A stretch of DNA of 64,000 nucleotides, taken from the NCBI GenBank assembly GCA_019914945.1, contig CM034099.1:16952704-17016703 (forward strand), in the 5' to 3' direction. This document shows, in pieces, positions 47,637 through 64,000 of this stretch. Within the stretch, counting starts at the first letter, position 1; each line of letters opens with the position of its first letter. The notes beneath the pieces were generated by a model. The model saw nothing but the letters and a program-made list of their open reading frames with translations, searched no databases and was not told the DNA's origin. Origin of the DNA: Typha latifolia. Its lineage: Eukaryota; Streptophyta; Magnoliopsida; Poales; Typhaceae. Made by a program: the position numbers and the translations under genes.

Positions 47637-47679
<43 letters not shown>

Positions 47680-47720
47680 ATAACTAGGGATAAGGGAATA
47701 TATATATATATATATAGAAA
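47171..47720 (-). promoter_or_regulatory. Leader/promoter region of the MAPKK gene with GA and TA microsatellites
   Basis: GC-rich leader to about 47290, then AT-rich. It contains a (AG)n run of about 17 units (47639-47672) and a (TA)n run (47698-47716), around 470-550 bases upstream of the ATG. GA tracts at this distance are candidate BBR/BPC sites; no TATA box was assigned. Confidence 0.45.
47639..47672. repeat. (AG)n microsatellite
   Basis: About 17 uninterrupted AG units upstream of the MAPKK gene. Confidence 0.95.
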
Positions 47721-50700
47721 GCGAGAGAAGGTTAATAATTAGGCATTTTATTGATTGCTTTCTTTCTCTTTTTCACTCCTTTATTATTGTTGTTTTTTTT
47801 TTTTGGCATTCTTCCTATTGCTAATAATGCATGCGTATCTAACTCAAACTTGCTCTGGATATTTATACCCATATAGTTGGACTTAGCATCATAAACAAAA
47901 GTACAAAGATCCAGATCTAGCTTTGTATTGGATTGGCAAATAATTGAGATGCTACTTTACCTTTCATGTAGTTATTATCTTTGTTGTTATTAATTGTCCA
48001 TTATGTGCCCAAAGCAGCCTAATCATTGTTAATTAGAAATGTTATTGTAAATTAACTTCATCAGAAATGGATGTAATCATCACACAAGGAGTATGTGTAC
48101 TATAATCAAAGTTGTTAGTAGTAGCTGTGTCTAAATATCAAGAATAATTTCCACTGTAGATTTAGCTAATATCAAACCATATCTAGAAGGACCCAAAAGG
48201 CTAATATTACAATGACACCTGAAAATGCCAATTAATTGATAAGGAATATGCTACATGTCAGACGTGTATGAATTTGATTCTTCATGGTAACAATGATCAT
48301 GACCTTTAGATAGTTCTGGAAAGGTAGCAGTTTCTCTTAAAAGTGAATGCATTTATATTGTTTCAAGTAGATCCTTGAAACATTTATTTTTAATATTGGT
48401 AGCCACTAATTCCTGTCAAACTTAAGTTTTTTTTTTAAATTACATCTGGACTCCTTGAGGTATGACTTAATATCTCTAATATTTTGAAAACCAATCTAGA
48501 AGATATTTTTTGAATCAATAAAGTGAGGATAATAGAATATGATATCAAAAAACAACACACGAATAATTAATTGTTTTACGTGGAAAAACTCATTTATCAA
48601 CAAAGAGCGAGAAAAATCATAAATCCCTCTTTACGATCAAACTAAATAATATAATAAATAACGATTAGTAGACACTTACAAATTAGTACTCCATAGAATA
48701 GATCCATCCTTAATGCACTACTTCTCATTCCATGACTCTAGTAGTTGAAAATGCACACATATGACTATGCAAACCATAATATCTAATATAATAGACTTAC
48801 CACAATTAAATGAATAGAAGTTTCACTTTAGCTCTTCAAGCTTCTTTCTTAATGTCCTATAGCCTTCCGGAGTAGTTCTAATATATTAAACAACTCTTTA
48901 CTTATATATCTTATAAAAGAAAATAAGTTGAGCTAAAAATAAGTCATCTTGGACTTAAAAATCATCTTTAATTTATCGATGCTTTTGAACGAGATATTAT
49001 ATGTTTGAATATCTTGTGCCAATCTCAATTAAATCTGCAAAAATGTTTAAAATATATTTGAACAAATTTCAACCATGTGAAGTTTGTTCAAGATTCATTT
49101 GAACACATTTTTTTTTATCGGTTCATCATCTTTAATATCTTAAAGAGCTTAACTTATTTGTATATATGTATTTTATCAAACATTGTGTCATGATTTATGC
49201 ATGATTAATCAAAAAAATAGATCATGAATTGCTTCGTTTGAGCATAAATTTATCAACTATAAAACCTAATAATCTCTTATACCTCCGAAAGAAAGAAGAA
49301 AAAAAATTGCGGTACAGAAGATTTCTTGAACTATCATAATCATCTTTACAGAGAGTTACACTATGGATGGATAAGTTAATTTTACAAACCCTCTATCTTA
49401 ATGCACATTTAAGCTGTAGGAAAAAAAATTAATTGTGGGAGAGACTAAGGAGGAATGGAGAAGTGAAATTAGAAGTTTCAATTGCATGATAGAATCTGGA
49501 ACTGCATTGGGATCGAGAAAGAGAGAATAGAGAGTAATAGAGATAATTGAGGTAGCTATTATGAGAGAGAAATATTGGAAGAAAATGAGAAGAAAATGAT
49601 TGACAAAGATTCGTAGGAAGACAGTATAATGTATTACTATCGGCTTGAAAAGGAAGAGAGGATAATATTTCTATACAAATGAGAGTAAAAATTGATCACA
49701 TATCAATTCCAGACGAAGAAATGAAAGCTAGACTAAAAGAAGGGTTATTATAAAATATTTAAACAGTTTGCAAGTTTTATGGTGTCATATTTTTCTGACT
49801 TCAATATACTTTATTCTTTTCTACTTTCAACTAAATTCACTTTCAGTGGTCTTGACTAAATTGTATATGCAAATGTCATTGACGATTGACGAAGTGACAA
49901 ATTAACTTAAATAACTTTATTTCTGGTAAATAAATATGTATTCCAGGAAAAAGTTCAAAGTTACTTACAGCACAAGATAAAAATTCAGCCGAGTGAAATA
50001 ATTTTAATTCAAACTAGTGACAATATTTAAATTAAAAAAAAGCATAGATATTGTTAACTTTGGATGGAAAGCTTAATTAGTGCATAGAGATACAGTGATG
50101 CAAAATAAAATTTATAAAGGTAAAGTAATTTTAGTTCAAAGTATAGGGAGAGGGCAAAATAAGTTTTAAGTTTTTCTTTAAGAGGTTATGAATAACACTA
50201 AAGTCTTAGCTCATGGGTTCTATCTATGTTTAATTTAATCTTTTTTAAATGACCTTTTGCGAGTGAATCATATGTCTTTTTATTAAGGCAAATTCGTGTC
50301 GGTTTTCTTATACATACATTATAGGAGGAGTAATATTATCCATACAAACACTCTCAGAACAAGGGCATACATTTTATACTCAAAAGTATTTGGAGAATAT
50401 TTTTAAAGTGTTTATGGTACAATCAACAGGGATACTCATATTAGTGTAGATTAATTTAGGTGTAACTCTATACAAAATACTATTAAATTGCATCAACTTT
50501 CTCTTACTAAATTTAGTTGATATAGTAAGTTATCTAATTTAGATTTTAAACCGTCTGTGTCACCGGACTATTACTCTAAATTAAACATCGTTATGCTGTC
50601 AAATTAATTTTTTAAGTAAAATTATCAAACTAACAAATAATTTTTTCTTAGCAACTCTTGGTGATACAGTAATCATTTAGGTCATAAAAAATATATATCT

Positions 50701-51105
50701 AGCAACTCTTGGTGATATGATTGAAGCTGTAGCTATATATATATAAGCTAAAAAAAAGGTGTTTGGATGTGCAATCTCATGTGGGAGTAGAAGGATTCTT
50801 CGAGGAAAGAGGAGTGATTGGATGGGACGTGGCGATGGAAAGCTAGACGATGAGAGAATCCCCATACGAAAAGTGAGGCTTTGGGCAGGGTTAAGTTTTG
50901 CCTTTGTCCCCTCCCCCCTTACCCTTTTCCCCTTTCAAACTTAATTCCTCTTTATTTCTCATATGCTTTCAATGGCATTTGCAAAGAGATTGCAACCAAG
51001 AAATAAGCAACAGTTATACAGTAGCACCACTCGGACATTATATTTGTGCTCCTTGGAGATACGTGTATGCTAGTCTTTTTGTTGTGTCCTTTGGCTTCTT
51101 TTTAA

Positions 51106-51108
<3 letters not shown>
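47721..51108. other. AT-rich intergenic DNA
   Basis: No conserved frame. The segment 48520-48700 contains ACGTGGAAAAACTC-type sequence reminiscent of LTR-retrotransposon-derived DNA, but no LTR pair or coding region is visible. A direct repeat, TAGCAACTCTTGGTGATA, occurs at about 50650 and 50700, with a TA run at about 50735-50745. Confidence 0.4.

Positions 51109-51180
<72 letters not shown>
51109..51180. repeat. (CT)n microsatellite, 36 units
   Basis: Seventy-two bases of uninterrupted CT in AT-rich surroundings; it creates a false poly Leu-Ser frame. Confidence 0.98.
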
Positions 51181-51183
<3 letters not shown>

Positions 51184-54100
51184 TGTTCTTGCATCAGCTT
51201 TAATCATATGGTCCTTTTTCTGATCGCCAGATAGAAAAGAAAATTTTTACGGTGGATAAAGAGGTTTACCATTTGTCCGTAAATATTCAAATTGATATTT
51301 GCATGCCTATCTCTTAATATTCTTATTTTATCATTCATTTTTTTAAATATATTTTTATAATTTAACACTCATTTGCGCATATTTTAGTTAATTTTTTTAC
51401 TCATCATATGTGGAGCGGTGCGATAAAGTAACCAAAATATAAATATGAGTAAAGTTTTTAAGAGTAATATTTATGTTGTTTAAAAGATATATACACAATA
51501 CCACATAAATATAAATTTAGAACAATTAACGTACACGTAAATGAAGAAGTTATTAACCAACAATCGCGTATTTAGCTTGATTCCATCTCCATCAACCAAC
51601 AAGTTTATTTTAATTAATGTCATAAGGTCGGTAACACCTACTACAGTAGTCAAAAAGAGGATTGGATTGATGAGCTTAATTTGACACCATTTAATGTGAC
51701 AATTTTCAACGTATAACTGGAATGTTTAAGGCCCTTAAAAAATTATAGGCGGACTATTTAAGCACAAAATGCCATCTTCACAGGGATTGTTAATGGTAGG
51801 ATGTGAGCTTTAATGTTTGTTGATCTCAGACAGTAACAAACATCTTCATCTAATTCTTGTACTAATTTTGCATTAACAATAAGCAAAGCAATAAATGAAC
51901 TGTTGTCCAGCCTACAATAATATGGGCACTGAATTATTAGAATAATAATAATAATAATAATAATAGAAAATGAAATTAAACAATTGGAGGGTTGATTCTA
52001 ATCCAATTAAACCAGTAGAATTAGTGTATTTTTAAATGAAAACACCAACTTATCTAAAAGAATCTTATCTCATGGGAGGGATAAAAAGATAAACATCCCT
52101 GGAAAATATAAAAAAAGATTAAAAGTTTATTTAAAGTTTCCCTCACATAATGGGTCGGCTACCTAAGATTGATGCAACTGGTTACATTCCTAACCAATAT
52201 TTATATATCAATAAATAAATAAACTTTATTTTTTATTAAAAAATAGGTCATAAATTCGAAATTTAAGGATGTTTATGTGTCCATCATTTTCAACTTGTGG
52301 CGTCGTCCAACCGAAGGAGAGGAAAAAAAAGGGAAAAAAAAAGGCACCACGTTATCAACCGCCACGTCGGATGAAGCAGTATAAACGTGTTATGGATGAC
52401 ACGTGGCGTTTGAGACGCCAGGTTGGACTAGCCCCATTGGTAGCTTCGTGGGGGTTTCGAGAGAGGGAGAGAGAGAGAGAGAGAGATTGAAAGCGAAGGA
52501 AGGAAGGAAGGAGGAAATGGATGTCAAGGGAATGAAATTGTTCAAAACTTTAGAGACTTTTAGAGTTTGGATGGAAGAATTTTTTTTTTCTTTTTACTTT
52601 TTATCTTTTTGGGAAGAACATCTAACCAAGTCCACCCGCCTAACTGAAAAATAATAATAATAAATAAATAAATAAGAAATTTGACCCTTTATAAATGGTT
52701 TGGTACGCATTATATGACGCCAGCAGGACGTCATTGACTACTTGGACGGGTGATGCTAAAACTTGCTCTCTTTTGCATTTATAGGTATTTTTTTGCTTTC
52801 TACTTTGTATGTTCTCGTTGTATATTTTCAACTTAAGTATTTAAAATTTTCCTACGATACGACGTAAAATGTGATTGTTATTTTTTTATTATATTTAACT
52901 AAATTATATATAAAATCCTCAGTTATAAAAAGTAGATAAAAATTTTAATGCATCTAAAATAATACCGATAAAATTTTAAATAATAAAAAAATTTAAATAA
53001 ATCTATATTTTTATCAAATAAAATCTTTATCATTTTAGACGTGTTTGTTTTTAATGATTATTTTAAAAAATCAAACTCTAATTTAATCAAATATGATAAA
53101 AAAAATATATAACTATTGCACTTTAATTTAGACAAGAGGAGAATAAGTCCTCAAATTGAAGTATAAAAGGTTCTATAAAATTAAACAAACTAGCAAGAAT
53201 AAAATTTAATTAACTCTTATTTTTACTATCAAATTTAACCCAATGAATAATAATAGGGTTTTTTTTTGCAGACAAGCTCATGCTTTTAAAAATTAAGTGT
53301 ATATATTTCCTACACCAGACCCACATTTTACTATATATTTGAGTATAAGAACTCAATTATTGTCAATTGGAAGAGTAAAATCAAATTAAGTTACAAAAGG
53401 CACGATAATAATAGGAAAAAAGTAAATAATTTTTTAAGAAATATACCCTCAAGTATTATATTAAGAAAGGCATATGTGCAAAAGGTTAAAGAGAGATATA
53501 CACGTTAACGGGATCCTAATATTTATTCTTGAAGCACCGTACTAATCTCAATCCAGATCAATTCATGCCAATCCTCTGACAGCTACTGTTAATAGATAAC
53601 ATTATACAGTGAGAGAGGAGATCACCACCGTCCGATATCGCATCATAGATGTAGTAGGAAATCAGCACGGGATGGTGACAACGTGTGATGGATGCATGGG
53701 TCCGTCGTACACTTGTAAAGTTTTGGTGTATTCGGAGACTTCCCTACAACCCACGGCGTTTGCTTGTTTTGGACGGTTTCATAGAGATTAGAGGCTGCTG
53801 ACATAAAGCTTTCAAAGATCTTCCCATCAGGTGATAATGGCCAACGTCAACTGAGGATTTACATCTACACCCCCTCCCTCCTCCAATTTTGCAGCCCACT
53901 TCTTAAATTTCTGAACCCACTACGTCAAAATATTTTGATGCTGACAGTAATAAAATTTTTTCCTTCTAGCAATCGGTTAATTACATTTTAATTCTCTCAG
54001 CAACTATCATTTTATATTATTTTCACTCTCTAAACTGAAAAAAAAAAGAGTGAAAAATACACTCTGCCCCTCCGCTAGAAATTTTGCTAGAAAAGATAAT

Positions 54101-54569
54101 AAAAGATTAGCTAACTAATTAGATGGATAAATAGTTAATGAGCGTCTATGTTTATTTATTTTTTCTTTATAAGGTGAAAATGATACAGAATAATAGTTAA
54201 GGGGGGCCAAAATATAATTAGCTCATTATTCAATTTTTGGCATCAATCTGATAATTCCATCAGGAAATACAGAATATCTTGATAAATTGCGAAGCTGTAT
54301 ATGCACGTTTGAATTGAGAGAAATAGTTTTGTACAGGTATTCCTTATCATAATCTTGCTGAACATAGACATTATCTCTGTGGATAGAGAGGACAAGGTAA
54401 AGAACGTAAAATACAAAACATGGCACTTGATTCTCAAAGATACTGCAATAATATGAGAACGTGATTTAACTAACAATAAACTTCGCTAGCAAAATGGGCT
54501 TAAACTTACTACCTTTTTTTTGTAATAATATGCCATTACAATCTAGACCAACAAGTTGCAGAAGAACAG
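51181..54569. other. AT-rich intergenic DNA with short microsatellites
   Basis: Holds (AAT)n at about 51941-51965 and (GA)n at about 52466-52487. Near 52360-52415, GCCACGTC and ACACGTGGCG (ABRE-like cores) lie close together. No gene recognised. The last ~200 bases are probably the 3' UTR of the WSS1-like gene. Confidence 0.4.
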
Positions 54570-57500
54570 TTAAGTGCCATAGCTGGGACCGCCGCTTGAT
54601 ACTGGAGCCCCGTACGAATATCTCCATTGATCACATGCTGAACATTTCTCTAACTTGATGCTGTTCTCTAAAGTACAAAACTTACAAGACCAGGTCTTGA
54701 ACTTGGATGCAGCAGCTTTAGGTTTTGCCTTGCCACAAGCTTCACATATTGGTGCCAGTGGCTGCAACCAAACAAGTAATTGCATAGGCAAATCCAATCA
54801 ATTACTCTTGTTATTTAAAAACACATACCAAGGGAAATGATTACATGTTAGCAATTATTGCTACATTATTGACGAAGACATGGAGATTATCCCTTCATGA
54901 AGGACTATCAGTTGCCTAGATCAGAAAGCCATTTGTGTATATTGCACAACTGAGCAAAAGTCATTTGCGTGAGATGATCATACAAGCTAAAGCTATGAGA
55001 AGCACTTCTCATAGCTTAAAGAAAATGAAAGGAAAGGGTAGGAAGGGATGATCAACAGATCAAGTTATGTTGACCCTTCTTTTGAGATATATAATTTCTT
55101 AGCTAACTACCATAATAGGATTTATGGTAGAAAATGTTATATATTCTCAAAACATGTAAAGAGATGGGAAAAAGATTAAAAAAGGTTCATATAACTCAAA
55201 TAAGTTAAACAAATAATAAATAAGTACAAAGGGTTCCTTGGAACATACTATAGAGTCTTGCTAAGTGTTGAACAGGCAGTGAGAACCTATATTCTTGCGA
55301 CCTTCTCGAGAACACTTTTGGACAGTTTTTGAGATTAGTGACCATGCTTCTGATAAGCAGGAGAAAGAAACATTATGCCATGATAATCTCATTTCAGCTG
55401 AAACATCAACTGCAACTTAAAGTCTTGAATAATCGAAAGAGCAAGTTCTTACTTCTAAAGTATTGGTGCATATCGATATCCATGGTGGTACACAAACATA
55501 CAAAACTTTTAAATAAGTATTTACAGAATTTCTCTTAATCTTGTAGAAACTAACCTACAAACTAACACAGGAAAGACCAGAAAACCTATTTTATAAATTT
55601 GTGAGTTTTTGAAAAATCCACCTCTATCATATCTAAGAAGAAGAAAAACTACAAGTACCTAGTTGTCATGGATTAATTGCTCAGACATACTTCAATATTA
55701 GTTCATTGTTTCATTCCTAAGTCTCTTATCAGTCATGCCATGACAAGGTAAAGGAACATGAGAAATGAATCAGGTGATCGATGGTAAATTAGTAAATACT
55801 AGGCAATTACTTCTCTATACCACTGACATCAATTATGATGCCAAATGAATATATCTGTTTTGAAGAATATATTTACTTTTCCATGTCATGAAGTTTCTAG
55901 ATATCCAGAGAAGATTCAAGTTTTACTTGATCATACAGGAATCGAAAGTATCATGACTTCACTTTGTCTATGTTGCTTACAACGAAATGCTAAAATGGAG
56001 AAGCATGCGTACTATATATAAGGATATCTTGTAGACAATCTTTCAGATCAATAGGGTGAGTTTTATTAGTGACAGCATCTCACTTGTTCGAAGAATAAAG
56101 ACTACTTTTCATACCAATTGCTTCCACTTTGTGGTGTGTATATGGAATACCAAACAGGATATCAAGCAAACATCTAAGCATTTGGCAAAGAAAATATTGC
56201 ACTTCTTAATGCTTAAAAGAGAATGTCAATTCAGAGAAAATGAATCTTAAAAGATCACCAAAGGATCTTACTTGGTTGAATAGAGTGCAAAAACTGCATT
56301 CCCAAATAGCTCTATCTTCAGCAAAATCTCTCGTCCAAGGAGAAGATGAATCAGAGGGTGCATTTTGATGAGCAGTAGGCAAGCTTTTGCCAGTCCCACT
56401 TTTATCACTATGAGCAGAATCCCCTCTCAAAAAGTCCTTTCCCTTTGGTACTGAGTTAGAAACTTTTGAAGATGCAGGATGGCCTGATACACTAACACTT
56501 TGTGCATGTGATCCAGATGCACACCACAAATCATCATACATTCTCCTTTCTGCAGCCATAGCAGCAGCTTGTATTGGACTAAGTGCAGACATAATCTCAT
56601 CATTCCCACCCAATCTTCTTGGTCCAGATGGTAATAGAGCCCCAGCACGTGCCCGGTTCTCTGCTGCAGCTAATGCAGATTGCCGAAGTGATGACAATGG
56701 AGGTTGACGAGAAAACCCACCCACGCGTCTTCCAGGAGCATCAAATCCCTGGCCTGTTCCAGTTATTCCATTCGCTACAAGATCCTCGCATTCCTGCAAT
56801 AACTCATGAGAACCAAATGTGGCAGCCATATTTTCCGTTAAATCATGAGGTACATAAGATGTAAAAAATAAAAACTATAATCAGACATGTGCAGTGCGCA
56901 GCTCTTCTAACATTCAAAACAGAAGAGCCTACATATGACAATATGCATATTCGAAAGCAACCAACTGAGGAGTTATTTGAAAGAACAACAAAAATATCGA
57001 ATATTTGTGAAGGCTTCAACAAAGCTATTTCTCTTTAGTTTCTTTGAGAAAATAATTCAAAGCGTAGCTGATTAAAACAAAACAATCAAATTGGCGAGCA
57101 CGACTAGGTTGATACTCCTTTGCAAGAAAAGGAAAAGGATAATCGGAACTCCCACCAGAATATATCAAAATTTTCCATGTTTTTTGTTGTTTACTGCATG
57201 GAGAAAAGGAAGAGAAGAGAGAAACTATTGGATGAATTCTATAACTGGTGGCCTCATTAAATATAGAAGTGAATCGGGAGTATAAATTTCTTCACCAAAG
57301 GAGGGGTTTAGGCGGGTACCTTGCGGAGTTCATCCCAGAGCTTGTAAAATTGCGCGTTGTGAGGTCCATGCTCGATATGGCAAAGCTCGTGAAGCATCGT
57401 GTCGAGCACCTGCTCGAAGGGGAAGAAGTCCCAATCCCTATTCGGCCTCCTCAGCCGGAGCTTGATCTCAGCACCTCCTCCAACGTTCAACCCTAGAAGA

Positions 57501-57756
57501 GCCGGATTGGCGGGGCTATAGAAGAGTAGGATTAGACCACAAAGGGGAAGAAGAAGGAACAAAGTCTAGGTTTTGAGGGAGGGGGAGAAGAGTACCAGAA
57601 TTCGGAGAGGATCTTGACCCTCCACTTGCGGCGGCGCATGATGGGCTGCACCTGCTTCGCTACGCGGTCGAGCATGGCGCGGGCGTCCTCCTCGCCGGGC
57701 TTCTTGAGGGGCTTGATCTCCCAGACATTGTTGAGGTCGCCGAGGTCCATCGCCAT
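54570..57756 (-). CDS. WSS1A: WSS1-type WLM-domain metalloprotease with two RanBP2-type zinc fingers
   Basis: Family role: proteolysis of DNA-protein crosslinks and removal of SUMO/ubiquitin-tagged chromatin proteins, in the nucleus. Four exons: 57596-57756, 57320-57515, 56272-56793, 54570-54761; the sum is 1071 nt, giving 356 aa. The N-terminus MAMDLGDLNNVWEIKPLKKP leads into the WLM domain. The zinc-binding active site is HELCHIEHG (~96-104: His96, Glu97, His100), and NVGGGAEIKLRLR lies upstream. A long Ser-rich linker follows (GTGQGFDAPGRRVGGFSRQ, a candidate SUMO or Cdc48-interaction region by family analogy). Two zinc fingers come next: WECSFCTLFNQ...PICEACG, split by intron 3, and WSCKFCTLENSIKLEKCSAC near the C-terminus. 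A second ATG codon two residues after the first would change little. Confidence 0.92.
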
Positions 57757-59500
57757 GGTGATCGGAGGGGAAGGGGAAACCCTAGCCCTGGATTGGAGCC
57801 CACCGGTAGAGGGGAAATTTTTGAAAGGGAGAACAGCGCGGGAGATTGTCGGCGGGGATCGGACGGTGGTCTCTCTTCGTCCGCTTATCTCTGCGCGGAA
57901 CACGAGGTCCGTGTGGCTCAATGACATTATACAGGGGGCATTCGAGAGGTATTTAATCGGAGAAATTACATTTTAAGTTCGATATTTTATTTATTTTAAT
58001 AATCTAAAGCAAAGTCCAACTATTAGTATGCCATTACTAGAAGGTGAAATAATATTTAGTTACCAATGAGAGAGGTAATCTTGTCAATTCAATATATTTA
58101 ATTCATTAATTTATAGGAGAGATAGAATGATGACTCTTTGATACAAGTTTCACACTTGGCATACTTAATAATTTAATACTGAGGATCAGATCCGAGGGCA
58201 TAAACACAATAATGAAGTGAATAACAGTCCGAGAAAATTTCAGAAGCAAAGAGCCTCGAGTTCAATATTCATAGCCGAATAACTGCAAGTTTCATTAGTA
58301 TGTAGTCAAAGACATGACCTTGAAAATCCACTAAGACGAGAAGATTAAATATCACCCACCTATAACACAATATTAAAGGAGAGGAAAAAAAAACCAACAC
58401 CCTAATTCTGTTGCAAAGCATAAAAGAAATAGCTATAGATGACCCAAAAACATTATATCTATGTCCTAGCAATGTAGAGATTGGCGAGCACAAAAAACTC
58501 TATGTCCTCTCCCACTTGGCATGGCGCAGAACACACTAAGTGGGGAAGGGCCCTCAGAGGCACCCGTAGATTGAGCGGCTACCAAACTTGGATTCGACAA
58601 CAAGAAGATCGGCGACAGCAATGAGGTGCGGCTATAGGGAGCTGAAGCTACAAGGGAGTTTAGGACAACATCCAAGCCGTCGACGACGTTCAAATACTAA
58701 TCTAGCTAGGGAAGAAGGAGAACGGAGAAAGCGATAATCAATATTGGATGGGAGCGACAATTGCGTGCAAGAGCGTTTGTATGACTGAGAAATAAATTTA
58801 AGTTAAAAGAATAACATTCAAATCAATATTTAATATATAAAATTATTTAAATATCTAGTCTACTTATCTTTTATATGTCTAATTATGTTATAACTACTTT
58901 TCTTTTAAATCCAATTCGCATCCATGCATGAACTTAGAGAATATAATTTTATTACTATTTAAATATATAATTCATATTTTGTTCATTTTCAAACCCTAAG
59001 GGTAATCCAAACCGAAAGATAAGGCATCAAGAAGTGGAGAATCATATTGTGCGAACACAAAGTTAAAAACAAAATTGAAGATTGAAAGATGAGAGAGGAG
59101 ATCTGAGCATCCAACCTCAGGAAAGGAACAATCACTAAAACCAATTTATTTGAAAATAAACGTCAAGTCTTCCTTAATCATTACTCTTTCTTGCTTTACA
59201 CGATATCTTCTAAACCATTAGTATCATATAAATCTTTTCTCCGTCAACGCCAAGACCAATTAGAGTACACAAGTTTTCTGTGAAACATAAATTTAATTTT
59301 AAAGTTTAATTTAAATTTAAAATGTATAGGACCAAATTGCGAAATACCTTATTGTTAAGGAGCATAAGTCGGTGGAGATATAACATAAAAAGCCGACTTC
59401 CTGTAAACGCTTCTTCTCGAAAGCCCCTCAAAAACCCCTCTACAGCTCTACTCCACTCCACTCGTCTTTCTTTCTCGAGTCCATCTCTATCCCCTTCGCC
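57757..59500. promoter_or_regulatory. Shared upstream region of the divergent WSS1-like and ECD-like genes
   Basis: AAACCCTAG (telo-box) lies at about 57777-57786, some 20-30 bases above the WSS1-like ATG. The middle is AT-rich except 58460-58780. That GC-richer patch opens a 75-codon minus frame with no recognisable family, and it resembles the patches near 8.9 and 10.1 kb in composition. Leader sequence of the ECD-like gene precedes 59501. Confidence 0.45.
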
Positions 59501-62907
<3,407 letters not shown>

Positions 62908-64000
62908 TAAATGATCTAGAGCCGCCAAGAAATAGCGTTATAACGCCAAATGAAGTATCATGAACTGACTCTCAGTATATGAGGTAAGAACTGAAGTTGA
63001 TTTTAAGGTGACTAGATGCAGGAATTTGTTATTCATAAAGTAAAACGATAAAGTCATGAGAATGTATTTTCAACTTTTCCAGGTGAAATCGTGTAGTATG
63101 ATCAGCCTATTCTTTTCTTGCAAAGGTTCCACGCTGCCACAAAATTATCAATTGCAGGCTATAATTTGCGAGTTTCTTGACCTTGTCTATTTCTTAGATT
63201 TGTATGTTACATGTTTGCTGGCCAATCTGCTACTATGTCCATCAATCTAGGTAATGTGCAAAAGTAACCTATGTATTTATATATGCTGTTCATAATCTTA
63301 TCTTAGGGATGACACCTACGGTGGAAATTTCAGTTTCTATTGCTGCTGTAAATGGCCATGTCCTGATCTATTATGTGGAACAAATAAATTTGCCTTTGTG
63401 CCATCTCTTACCCCTTATAGTTTCATAGTGTTAACACTATTGGCTGAGCAAATAAATGATTGAGTTCATCAAGATGAAGGTCCACATGATGCTTCTGTGA
63501 CCTACTTAAACATTTCAAATTATTTAATGTAGTAGGTGAATTGGGGGGGCAATTGACAAAGTTAGGTGCCCAAATTAAGGTGAAAATGGAAATGGAACTT
63601 TTGGGTGTTGAATGTTCTGGGGGTGTTGTTGGATGCATATTAATATATCAATTGCGCACTTAAATTCATAAATTTTTTATATATTTTGAAGGATACACAC
63701 GATTAATACGTTCGTGTAAACTGATTTGCACAAATAATCCTGTATCGAATCCTAGCTCCTTCAGGGACCACATTCCTTCTCACTTCCTCTTTCTGATCTC
63801 TGCCAAAATAAAGATCAAAGCAATTCGGAGTAAAGCCATGACCAAGTCACCAAAACCTCTTCTTTGTCCGGCCTGGGCGAGTTCAAAGAGAGAGGTCAAT
63901 CCGGCTTCACTAGAAGCTCTCTTAGTGCGCAAAGAGGAGTAAAGCCTCAGGAAAGGGACAGGACAGTCAACTTTTACTGCTTCATTGTTCGTTCTCAAAC
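62908..64000. other. 3' flank of the ECD-like gene and right-hand end of the window
   Basis: The first few hundred bases are probably the 3' UTR, perhaps spliced. A 72-codon minus-strand frame at 63780-63998 has a mixed, plausible composition but no motif I recognise. It could be the edge of an element continuing outside the window. Confidence 0.35.

Noticed and set aside
63780..63998. 72-codon minus-strand frame at the window edge
   Set aside because: Too short and truncated by the window edge; organelle-derived or transposon origin was considered but cannot be supported.

Overview
This is nuclear DNA of a flowering plant, most likely a monocot. Genes are split by short GT-AG introns, and coding exons are GC-rich at the 5' end and drop in GC along the gene, as in monocots. 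The spaces between genes are AT-rich, with long GA/CT and TA microsatellites and decayed non-LTR retrotransposon pieces. I cannot name the species.

Layout: (1) 245-5012, minus: a 16-exon MUT9-like/photoregulatory (CK1-clade) protein kinase. (2) 5.4-12.5 kb: no gene; two retroelement RNase H fragments, triplet-rich blocks, a probable foldback structure and microsatellites. (3) 12604-13101, plus: a single-exon lachrymatory-factor-synthase-like SRPBCC protein. (4) 14878-18926, minus: a 7-exon monoacylglycerol-lipase/caffeoylshikimate-esterase-type hydrolase. (5) 23192-26072, minus: a broken cyclase-associated protein (CAP) gene, head to head with (6) 26406-31006, plus: a 3-exon DUF7815-like protein with six tandem ~59-residue repeats. 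(7) 31.9-33.2 kb: decayed LINE tail. (8) 34188-39844, plus: a 10-exon DUF676 lipase-like protein. (9) 40858-43677, plus: an 8-exon USP-domain cytoplasmic kinase lacking a U-box. (10) 46028-47170, minus: an intronless MKK4/MKK5-type MAP kinase kinase. (11) 47.2-54.5 kb: AT-rich intergenic DNA. (12) 54570-57756, minus: a 4-exon WSS1-type WLM metalloprotease. (13) 59501-62907, plus: a 5-exon ecdysoneless (ECD/SGT1) homologue.

I joined exons by hand at GT-AG sites. All seven multi-exon models give open frames whose summed length is a multiple of three. The genes are ordinary single-copy-looking plant genes with no shared pathway. Three encode signalling kinases or kinase-like proteins, two alpha/beta hydrolases, one a DNA-repair protease and one a splicing/transcription cofactor. 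I found no cluster or cassette amounting to a new biological system. The most unusual items are the repeat array in the DUF7815-like protein, the CAP pseudogene beside it, the foldback element near 10.6-11.7 kb, and the kinase/LFS-like gene pair, which may be an ancient conserved neighbourhood.
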